Positions 45,087-51,125 of a stretch of DNA of 51,125 nt are shown here, one piece after another. Source of the DNA: Rhizomonospora bruguierae (GTDB lineage Bacteria > Actinomycetota > Actinomycetes > Mycobacteriales > Micromonosporaceae); the NCBI RefSeq assembly GCF_018397995.1, contig NZ_BBQH01000045.1, positions 1 through 51,125 of the forward strand, written 5' to 3'. Each line of letters starts with the position of its first letter. The stretch's first letter is position 1. Position numbers and translations under genes: made by a program. The notes beneath the pieces are model-generated. The model was not told the DNA's origin. It saw nothing but the letters and a program-made list of their open reading frames with translations, and did no database searches.

Positions 45087-45785
45087 CTACGGACCACCCG
45101 GTGAACTCAGCATCGTCATCGTGTGCGCCGCCCACGGCACGGCCAGGCGCGGGTCGACCTCGCCGCGCACGTACCGGTGGAACGCCGCCGTGTTCAGGTG
45201 CGCGTCGAGCGCGTCCTGGTCGGTCCAGTTCTCGTAGAAGAACAGCACGGTCGGCTGCTCCCGCGACTGGTAGAGGTCGTAGCCGAGGCAGCCCGGTTCG
45301 GCCCGGGTCGGCTCGACCATCGCGAGGTGGGCGCGGGCGACGGCGATGACCTCCGTGGGCTTGACGGTGAAGAACGGCACCAGCGTGACCTGCGCCGGAG
45401 AGCCGGCCCGGGGGCGCCGCCGCCCGCCGTCCGGCGGTGGGGCCGACAGCGGCCGGGCGTAGCTGAGCACGGGCGGGGCGACCAGGTCCGGCTCCCGGTC
45501 GCTGAGCATCGCGCGGACCTCCGCGGTGGCCATGTGCGCGTCGAAAGCGGCCTGGTCCGCCCAGTTGGCCAGCACGTAGAACACGCCGGGGCTGGTCTTC
45601 AGCCGGTGCACGTCGTACCCGAGGTTGCCCGGCTCCGCCCGCGCGGGTCCCACCAACCGCAGCAGCGCATCACAGACCACGGACTCCCGGCCGGGCCGCG
45701 CGACGAGTTGCGAGAGCACGGTGACCTGCTGCGGCGCGGGCGAGGGCAGCGCGCCGTCCTGCCCGGCTGTTTCGGCGGCGGTCAT
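45087..45785 (-). CDS. Tandem antibiotic-biosynthesis-monooxygenase (ABM) domain protein
   Basis: A 232-residue protein with two ABM ferredoxin-like repeats, residues 20-110 ([42 protein letters not shown]) and 132-225 ([42 protein letters not shown]). They are joined by a Pro/Arg linker. ABM domains are usually homodimers, so the duplication may form an intramolecular dimer. Substrate unknown; quinone oxidation or stress degradation are options. Confidence 0.85.
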   Translation of the reverse strand: MTAAETAGQDGALPSPAPQQVTVLSQLVARPGRESVVCDALLRLVGPARAEPGNLGYDVHRLKTSPGVFYVLANWADQAAFDAHMATAEVRAMLSDREPDLVAPPVLSYARPLSAPPPDGGRRRPRAGSPAQVTLVPFFTVKPTEVIAVARAHLAMVEPTRAEPGCLGYDLYQSREQPTVLFFYENWTDQDALDAHLNTAAFHRYVRGEVDPRLAVPWAAHTMTMLSSPGGP

Positions 45786-45840
45786 GGGTCTCCTTCCGGG
45801 AGTGGACCAGGGGCCGGTTCCCGGCAGATCCCGGCGCTAA

Positions 45841-45886
45841 CTCCCCCGCTCACCCCTTCCGGTCTCCCCCGCTCACCCCTTCCGGT
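45841..45886. repeat. Tandem duplication of a 23-bp unit
   Basis: Bases 45841-45863 and 45864-45886 are identical (beginning CTCCCCCGCTCACCCC). The duplication lies in the intergenic region between the ABM gene and the ferredoxin gene, about 55 bp upstream of the ABM start codon, so it may affect that promoter. There are two copies only. Confidence 0.85.
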
Positions 45887-46196
45887 GACAGCCGCGCACG
45901 GCTCCCGGGCGCTGGCGGCACCGGCTCGCCCGCCGGTCGCCCGCCCTCGCGCCCGGACGTCGTGGGCGGCACCGGCGGCCACCGCCGGGGTGGCCACTGT
46001 GGATGACGGTGACCGGCCCGGCGGCGGCGACCACCACACCCGCTCAGTCCCACCATGGCCGGCGCCTACGCGTCGGCCGGTCGCCCGGCGGCGCGGCCGT
46101 TCTGGCCGCGCACCCACCCGGCGGATGCAGCGCAGGTCACCCTCGCCCGCGCGCCCGACCGTATATACGATGGCGTTAGTAAAAATGGAGGACGCC

Positions 46197-46541
46197 ATGA
46201 CATACGTCATCGCCGAGCCGTGCATCGACGTGATCGACCGCGCGTGCGTCGAGGAGTGCCCGGTCGACTGCATCTACGAAGGTGGCCGGGCGCTCTACAT
46301 CCAACCGGACGAGTGCGTCGACTGCGGCGCGTGCGAGCCCGTCTGCCCCGTCGAAGCGATCTTCTACGAGGACGACGTGCCGGACCGGTGGTCGCGGTTC
46401 ACCGAGGACAACGCGCGCTTCTTCACCGAGCCGCTGCCCGGCGCCGACGCCGCACTGGGTGCGCCGGGCGGTGCCGCCAAGGTCGGCCGGCTGGGTGTGG
46501 ACACCCCGCTGGTGGCCGGGTATCCCGAACCATCCGCGTAA
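46197..46541 (+). CDS. fdxA: 7Fe ferredoxin (FdxA-type)
   Basis: A 114-residue protein with Cys9, Cys17, Cys21, Cys25, Cys40, Cys43, Cys46 and Cys50, the pattern of ferredoxins with one [3Fe-4S] and one [4Fe-4S] cluster. The conserved block [20 protein letters not shown] is present. The ATG at 46197 has GGAGG in front, fitting the family start MTYVI. Upstream, the palindrome CGTATATACG (46160-46169) overlaps a likely -10 region. It is an electron donor, perhaps to a P450 or a reductase elsewhere. Confidence 0.92.
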   Translation: MTYVIAEPCIDVIDRACVEECPVDCIYEGGRALYIQPDECVDCGACEPVCPVEAIFYEDDVPDRWSRFTEDNARFFTEPLPGADAALGAPGGAAKVGRLGVDTPLVAGYPEPSA

Positions 46542-46559
46542 CGGACCGGGGAGGGCGTC

Positions 46560-47285
46560 GTGGGTGTGATCGTCTACGGGGACTTCAACTGCCCGTACTC
46601 GTACCTGGCCAGCCAACGGGTGGACATGCTGCGGCGGGTCGGCGTCGAGGTCGACTGGCGGGCCGTCGAGCATGATCCGGGGCTGTCGATGACCGGCACG
46701 CCGTCCGCCGGTGCCGCCGCCCGGTCCGGGCAGAACCCGGCCGCGATCGCCCTGCCGGCACCGCCGGCGGAGCACCGGCCGGACGCGGCCCCGCCACTGG
46801 TCAGCAACACGCTGGCGGCCGTCTCGGCGTACGCCGAGGCGGTCACCGACGGCGTGCAGCACGAGGTGCGCCGCGCGCTGTTCGACGCCATCTGGCTGGA
46901 CGGACGGCACCTCAGCGGCGCCTACGACGTCCGCGCGCTGGTCGCCGCGATCACCTACCCGCCGTACCCGATCGCGCCGTACCTGATCTCACCGGAGCTG
47001 CCGCCGCCGGGCTACGGCGACCCCGGCACGCTGCGCATCACGCGCATGCTCGGCGGCACGGTGGCGCCGAACGGGATACCCCTGACCACCACCGGTTGGC
47101 GCCGCGTGCGGAGGTGGCGCGACGACTGGCTCGCCGTCGCCGGGAACACCGTCCCGGTCGCGGTCGCGCCCGATGGTGCCGCCTACCGGGGTATCCAGGC
47201 GCTGGCGTACCTGGCCGACCTGCTTGACGGTTCGGCCGGTGGCGCAACCCCACCTCCGGCACCCGCGGCCCTCGCCGCCGTGTAG
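46560..47285 (+). CDS. DsbA-like thioredoxin-fold protein (CPYS active-site motif)
   Basis: A 241-residue protein starting VIVYGDFNCPYSYLASQRVD: the DsbA/2-hydroxychromene-2-carboxylate isomerase opening with CPYS, that is, one Cys and a Ser instead of CxxC. Downstream helices (NTLAAVSAYAEAVTDG, ALFDAIWLDGRHLSG) fit the inserted helical domain. With one Cys it is more likely a glutathione/mycothiol-type transferase or isomerase than a disulfide oxidase. GTG start with GGGGAGGG; 18 bp after fdxA. Confidence 0.8.
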   Translation: MGVIVYGDFNCPYSYLASQRVDMLRRVGVEVDWRAVEHDPGLSMTGTPSAGAAARSGQNPAAIALPAPPAEHRPDAAPPLVSNTLAAVSAYAEAVTDGVQHEVRRALFDAIWLDGRHLSGAYDVRALVAAITYPPYPIAPYLISPELPPPGYGDPGTLRITRMLGGTVAPNGIPLTTTGWRRVRRWRDDWLAVAGNTVPVAVAPDGAAYRGIQALAYLADLLDGSAGGATPPPAPAALAAV

Positions 47286-47294
47286 CCGGCGAGA

Positions 47295-47570
47295 ATGGCG
47301 GACGTGGAGGTCTCGGTGGAGTCGGTGGCCCGCGCGTTACGCCGGGTCCGCCCGGGTGCCTATCGGATCGGCGATGCGGACGGCGCGGTCACGGTCACCC
47401 TGGCGCTGCGGGTCAGTGCCGGCGGTCGGCGCAACGCCGCCGAGCGGATCGTCGCCGCGCTGGCCGGCAGCGGCCTGGCGCTGGCGGGCGAGGACCCCGT
47501 CCAGGCGCTGGCCGACGGCGGCCGGCTGGCCGTACGGCGGCACCCCGTTTTTCCTAACGAACTCGGCTAA
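47295..47570 (+). CDS. Small hypothetical protein
   Basis: A 91-residue acidic/basic protein with an alternating beta-like middle (AVTVTLALRVSAGGRRNAAE) and an alpha-rich second half. It has no recognised family, no membrane helix and no signal peptide. It begins 9 bp after the DsbA-like gene, so it may be the third gene of that transcript. Coding status is likely from codon bias and spacing, not from homology. Confidence 0.45.
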   Translation: MADVEVSVESVARALRRVRPGAYRIGDADGAVTVTLALRVSAGGRRNAAERIVAALAGSGLALAGEDPVQALADGGRLAVRRHPVFPNELG

Positions 47571-48163
47571 ACTCCCGGCGCCGGTGGCGGTGGATGGCTG
47601 GGTCGGTGTAACGCGGACGGACACAGTTTCGCTACTCCAGAGTCGACATGTGGATCGGCCCCTGCCGTGGCCGTTCCATGCTCCCGATTCGCCCCCTACC
47701 ACCCCCATCTCACGCACGTGCACATTTGCGCGCTACCCCCGGAGGAGTTCCGTGCCACAGCGTCGGCGCGCCCGGTCAGCGGTCGTCTCGCTCGCCGCGA
47801 TCCGCTGGCCGGGCCGGCGTCCAGGGGCGAAGGTCCCGTGGAGTCGGGCCCGGCGCCCCGTGGCCGGAGGTGGTTGAGGCGACGAGACTGATTCCTGCGG
47901 CGCTCGCTCGGACCGGCGGGCCGCGGCACCGGCAGCGTGGTACAGGGTGGCCCTCCCAAGCCGCCAGACCCACGGTCGTCAGGACCGGCACCGGTGACGC
48001 GGTCAACGAACGGTCGGTCCGGACGAGCGCCGTGACCATCCCCCTGGTGTCGCCACGGGCCGGTCCTTCGGCCCGTGGCGGCGTGACCGCCGGCCCTCCC
48101 CCCGCCACCGGAGTTGATCAAAGGTGGAGGTGACGGATCGGGCGCGGAGGGAGATGGACGACG
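47571..48163. other. Intergenic region without a recognised gene
   Basis: About 590 bp. Short frames on both strands show no family resemblance. The part at 47570-47720 is less GC-rich, which suggests promoter sequence. The ribosome-binding site of the SDR gene (GGAGG at the end of the region) is visible. No repeats of note. Confidence 0.4.
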
Positions 48164-48931
48164 ATGTCCGAACACATCACCGGTAGGTACGAGGGCAAGG
48201 TGGCGCTGGTGACCGGCGCGGGTTCCGGGATCGGCCGGGCCGTGGTGCTGCGACTGGCGACCGAAGGGGCCAGCGTGGTCGGCTGCGACGTGGACGCGGA
48301 CGGGCTGGCCGGCACCGGCAAGCTGCTCAGCGACCGGGGCCAGCACGCGAATCTGGTGACCGCCGACGTCACCAGTCAGTCCGATATGGATGGTCTGGTG
48401 GCGGCGCTGCCCGGCGGCCGGATCGACCTGCTGGCCAACGTGGCCGGAATCATGGACTACTTCCTGCCGGTCACCGAGCTGGACGACGAGACGTGGGACC
48501 GCGTGCTGGCGGTCAACCTGACCGGGCCGATGCGCCTGTGCCGGGCGGTCCTGCCGCTGATGCGGGCGGCCGGCGGCGGCGCGGTGGTCAACGTGTCGTC
48601 GATCGGCGGGCTGACCGGCTCGGTGGCCGGCTCGGCGTACGTGGCGGCCAAGCACGGCCTGATCGGGCTGACCCGGTCCGTCGCGTTCCTCTACGCCGAG
48701 GACGGCATCCGGACCACGGCCGTGTGCCCCGGCGGCGTGGCGACGAACATCGGCCGGACCGCGGTCCCGCGCGTGCCGTGGGCGTTCGGGCGGCTGGAGA
48801 AGTCGTTCGGGCGGGCGGTCCGCACCGCCGACCCGGACGAGATCGCCACCCTGGTCGCGTGGCTGGGCTCGGACGAGGCGGTCAACGTCAACGGCGCGGT
48901 CATCACGTCGGACGGCGGCTTCACGAGCTGA
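48164..48931 (+). CDS. Short-chain dehydrogenase/reductase
   Basis: A 255-residue classical SDR with TGAGSGIG at 17-24, the NAG-type element as NVAG, and the catalytic Tyr159 and Lys163 in YVAAK. VAVNLTGP and VCPGGVATN are also typical. It reduces or oxidises a hydroxyl/keto group with NAD(P); the Asp at the end of beta-2 (CDVDAD) suggests NAD. Substrate unknown. It ends at the shared terminator with the GAPDH gene. Confidence 0.9.
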   Translation: MSEHITGRYEGKVALVTGAGSGIGRAVVLRLATEGASVVGCDVDADGLAGTGKLLSDRGQHANLVTADVTSQSDMDGLVAALPGGRIDLLANVAGIMDYFLPVTELDDETWDRVLAVNLTGPMRLCRAVLPLMRAAGGGAVVNVSSIGGLTGSVAGSAYVAAKHGLIGLTRSVAFLYAEDGIRTTAVCPGGVATNIGRTAVPRVPWAFGRLEKSFGRAVRTADPDEIATLVAWLGSDEAVNVNGAVITSDGGFTS

Positions 48932-48940
48932 CCCAGGCAC

Positions 48941-48978
48941 GAAGGGGCGGGGCGCCGGGCCGGGCGCCCCGCCCCTTC
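48941..48978. terminator. Perfect 16-bp hairpin between convergent genes
   Basis: GAAGGGGCGGGGCGCC (48941-48956) pairs fully with GGCGCCCCGCCCCTTC (48963-48978) around a 6-base loop. It lies 9 bp after the SDR stop and 24 bp before the GAPDH stop, so it can end transcription from both sides. Confidence 0.88.
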
Positions 48979-49002
48979 GCATCCGGCTAGATTTCCCGGG
49001 CG

Positions 49003-50019
49003 TCAGCGCTCGGCGAGCAGCGCGCTCAGGTCGACGAGCCGGTTGCTGTAGCCCCACTCGTTGTCGTACCAGCCGAACACCTTCACCAGCCCGCCCTCCG
49101 ACTGGGTGAGCGCGGCGTCGAACACGCACGACGCCGGGTCGCCGACGATGTCCCGCGACACCACCGGCCGGTCGGTGTAGCGCAGCACGCCCGCGAGGCG
49201 GCCGTCGCCCGCCGCCGCGGCGAACGCCTGGTTGATCTCGGCGGCCGCCGCCGGCCGGGCCAGTTGGCAGGTCAGGTCGACGATCGAGCCGTTCTCGACC
49301 GGGACGCGCAGCGCGACCCCGGCCAGCTTGCCGGCGACCGAGGGCAGCACCAGGCCGATGGCCCGCGCCGCGCCGGTGCTGGTCGGGATGATGTTCACGG
49401 CCGCGGCCCGGGCCCGGCGCAGGTCCTTGTGCGGGCCGTCGAGCACCATCTGGTCGTTCGTGTACGCGTGCACCGTGGTGAGGTAGCCGCGCTCGATGCC
49501 GAACGCCTCGTCGAGCACCCGCACCATCGGCGCGGCACAGTTGGTGGTGCACGAGGCCGCCGAGAGGATCTGGTGCTGGACCGGGTCGTACGCGTCCTCG
49601 TTCACGCCCAGCACGATCGTCGCGTCGACGCCCTTGCCGGGGGCGGAGACGAGCACCCGCCGCGCGCCGGCCTTCAGGTGGGCCGCGGCGGCCTCCCGCG
49701 ACCGCAGCCGCCCGGTCGACTCGATCACCAGGTCGACGCCGAGGGCGGCCCACGGCAGTCGCTCCGGCTCCGGCTCGGCCGACGCCGCGATCCGGTGTCC
49801 AGCCACGACGATCGCCGACTCCTCGGCCGTCACCTCGGCGGCGAGCCGGCCGAACGTGGAGTCGTAGGCGAGCAGGTGCGCCAGGGTGGCCGGGGCGCAC
49901 AGGTCATTGACGCCGACCACTTCGAAGCCCGCGCCCAGCAGGCCCCGATCCAGCAGGCAGCGCAGGTAGTCGCGGCCGATCCGGCCGAATCCGTTGATCG
50001 CGATCCGGTAACTCATCAT
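49003..50019 (-). CDS. gap: Glyceraldehyde-3-phosphate dehydrogenase
   Basis: A 338-residue enzyme with the NAD-binding start YRIAINGFGRIGRDYLRCL, VNDL at the end of beta-2 (NAD preference), the catalytic Cys157 in SCTTN, and IIPTSTGAARAIGLVLP plus WYDNEWGYSNR. It oxidises glyceraldehyde-3-phosphate in glycolysis. The ATG at 50017-50019 has GGAGG in front. It stands alone without pgk or tpi next to it, so it may be an additional copy and not the main glycolytic gene; this is inference. Confidence 0.92.
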   Translation of the reverse strand: MMSYRIAINGFGRIGRDYLRCLLDRGLLGAGFEVVGVNDLCAPATLAHLLAYDSTFGRLAAEVTAEESAIVVAGHRIAASAEPEPERLPWAALGVDLVIESTGRLRSREAAAAHLKAGARRVLVSAPGKGVDATIVLGVNEDAYDPVQHQILSAASCTTNCAAPMVRVLDEAFGIERGYLTTVHAYTNDQMVLDGPHKDLRRARAAAVNIIPTSTGAARAIGLVLPSVAGKLAGVALRVPVENGSIVDLTCQLARPAAAAEINQAFAAAAGDGRLAGVLRYTDRPVVSRDIVGDPASCVFDAALTQSEGGLVKVFGWYDNEWGYSNRLVDLSALLAER

Positions 50020-50124
50020 CGCCTCCACACGTCGATCTTCATTTCCAGCGTGGGCCGGCGGGCGGCGGGCGAGCAGTGCCGGAAGTCCCGCCGGGCGAGG
50101 GCGGAGCGCCCTAACGGGTGGGCT

Positions 50125-50748
50125 TCAGCCCTGTGCGCGGCCCGGGAGGACGTGCGCGATGACGTCGTGCACCAGGCTCGGCGGGATGGGCCGGTGCGCC
50201 ACGAAGCGGTGGTAGAAGAACGGGGCGGTCAGCAGGTCGGTGACGACCTCCGGGTCGAGGCCATCGGGCAGGTGGCCGCGCCCGCGGGCACGGGCGAGCA
50301 CGGCGAGCATCGGCTCCCGGCGGCGCCGGGTCAGGTCGGCGTGCAGGGACGCCAGCGTGGGGTCCCGTTCGGCGGCGTCGATGAACGCGGCGAGCAGGCG
50401 CGGGAACGGCGTGTGCTCGACCAGCGCGACGAAGGCGGTGAGCAGCCGCGCCACGTCGTCCTGCACCCGGCCGGTGTTGGGCACCGGGAGCGGCTGGAAC
50501 GTGGCGTCCATCGCGTCCACCAGGAGGGCGCTCACGCTCGGCCAGCGCCGGTAGACGGTGGCCTTGCTCGCCCCGGCCCGGCGGGCGACGGCCGCCATGG
50601 TGAAGCCGGGCAGCCCGTCCTCGTCGAGGACCTGGAGCGCGGCTCGCGATACCCGCTTCAACATGATCGGCACCGCCGCCTCGGCCGCCGCCGCGCGCCA
50701 GCCCGCCACCGGCCTGATCGCTCCCCTCGCCTTCGCGGGGCTGACCAT
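50125..50748 (-). CDS. TetR/AcrR family transcriptional regulator
   Basis: A 207-residue regulator with an HTH (LPGFTMAAVARRAGASKATV, YRRWPSVSALLVDA) at about residues 44-80 and a TetR_C-like helical domain (FVALVEHTPFPRLLAAFIDA). The ATG at 50746-50748 with AGGAGAGC upstream is the best start; a later ATG would remove part of helix 1. It lies 105 bp upstream of the GAPDH gene on the same strand; a regulatory link is possible but not shown. Confidence 0.88.
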   Translation of the reverse strand: MVSPAKARGAIRPVAGWRAAAAEAAVPIMLKRVSRAALQVLDEDGLPGFTMAAVARRAGASKATVYRRWPSVSALLVDAMDATFQPLPVPNTGRVQDDVARLLTAFVALVEHTPFPRLLAAFIDAAERDPTLASLHADLTRRRREPMLAVLARARGRGHLPDGLDPEVVTDLLTAPFFYHRFVAHRPIPPSLVHDVIAHVLPGRAQG

Positions 50749-50789
50749 GCTCTCCTGGGCGCTTCGCCCGCCCACGCGCCGGCTGTAGG

Positions 50790-51125
50790 TCAGGTTCGGG
50801 CGGTCACCGTCACGCAGCAGCGTTCCGGCCCCGGGTCGAGGCGCGCGCGCAACTCACCGGGGCAGGTGCGGTCGATGACGCCGTCGATGAGGTCCAGGTT
50901 CATCCCGCAGACCAGATCGGGGTACGCCGCGGCGAGACGGTGGAACGGGCAGTTGGCCAGGACCAGGCTCCCGGCGCCGGCGGCGGCGCTCCCGCCAGCG
51001 GCGCTCCCGGCGCTGGCGGCGACCTCGGCGACGGCGCTCTCGGCGACGGCACTGGCGATGGCCTCGGCGGCGGCGCTCTCGGCGGCGCTGGCGGCGGCGG
51101 CGCTCTCGGCGGCGCTGGCGGCGGC
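50790..51125 (-). CDS. C-terminal part of an HTH regulator with a conserved cysteine domain (cut by the window end)
   Basis: The frame is open from the window edge to a TGA at 50790-50792, giving 111 residues. The last 60 read LVLANCPFHRLAAAYPDLVC, GMNLDLIDGV and ERCCVTVT, the pattern NCPFH...VCGMNL seen at the C-terminus of winged-helix regulators of the ArsR/DeoR-like, SufR-like group, where Cys residues may bind an Fe-S cluster. The first 50 residues are a low-complexity Ala/Ser/Glu tract. The HTH part lies outside the window. Confidence 0.7.
   Translation of the reverse strand, partial: AAASAAESAAAASAAESAAAEAIASAVAESAVAEVAASAGSAAGGSAAAGAGSLVLANCPFHRLAAAYPDLVCGMNLDLIDGVIDRTCPGELRARLDPGPERCCVTVTART
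51066..51119. repeat. Tandem 27-bp repeat inside a coding tract
   Basis: 51066-51092 and 51093-51119 are identical 27-bp units (9 codons) encoding Ala/Ser/Glu on the minus strand; more degenerate copies continue down to about 50975. The unit length is a multiple of three, so copy-number change would keep the frame. Confidence 0.85.

Noticed and set aside
45841-45886. CRISPR array
   Set aside because: Only two directly adjacent identical units with no spacer between them; no cas gene in the window.
47776-48108. 110-codon minus-strand frame between the small hypothetical gene and the SDR gene
   Set aside because: Low-complexity Pro/Arg/Ala product with no plausible domain and no partner gene.

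Overview
The window reads as chromosomal DNA of a GC-rich actinomycete. Third codon positions are strongly G/C, GTG and TTG starts are common, and several genes overlap at ATGA, TTGA or similar junctions. A secreted CBM2-type polysaccharide esterase, an MbtH protein, a PucR-like regulator and several TetR regulators fit a filamentous soil actinomycete. Micromonosporaceae is a reasonable guess, but it is inference.

Bases 1-9.5 kb are accessory metabolism and efflux: a cysteine-rich four-helix copper-type protein; a TetR/MFS efflux pair with a clear dyad operator; an enolase-superfamily enzyme; an amide operon (GPR1/YaaH-type transporter, FmdB zinc ribbon, formamidase); an ABC exporter operon that ends in its own TetR gene and starts behind three overlapping palindromes; and a hotdog-like protein. 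Bases 9.5-18.5 kb run on the minus strand: an ABC-2 transporter with a co-transcribed PucR-like regulator, a Nudix hydrolase, a DHA2 exporter, a D-Ala-D-Ala carboxypeptidase, and an ArsR-SulP operon with overlapping stop and start.

Bases 18.5-20.4 kb are debris: a frameshifted DDE transposase fragment, then a Nudix gene and a DUF4262 gene joined head to head, both missing their 5' ends. This scar borders a compact biosynthetic cluster at 20.7-39.75 kb. The cluster encodes a KAS III-like acyltransferase, an EntS-like exporter, a DUF885 metallopeptidase-like protein, MbtH, an ornithine cyclodeaminase/SbnB-like enzyme, a DUF3800-like protein, and a dissociated NRPS. The NRPS parts are a PCP-C protein, an A domain carrying only half a C domain, a stand-alone C, a stand-alone PCP and a type II thioesterase. 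Tailoring or precursor enzymes are an SHMT homologue with altered active-site residues, an ornithine/lysine-type N-monooxygenase, a sulfotransferase-like protein and a cystathionine-gamma-synthase-fold PLP enzyme. I cannot match this gene set to a pathway I know. It is the best candidate for an undescribed system and probably makes a small N-oxygenated, non-ribosomal amino-acid product.

After the cluster come a DinB-like gene, a DUF4231 membrane protein, a CE15 glucuronoyl esterase with CBM2, a secreted five-FN3 protein, a tandem ABM-domain protein, a ferredoxin/DsbA-like pair, an SDR and a GAPDH sharing a perfect hairpin terminator, a TetR gene, and the 3' end of a cysteine-containing regulator carrying an Ala/Ser/Glu repeat tract.
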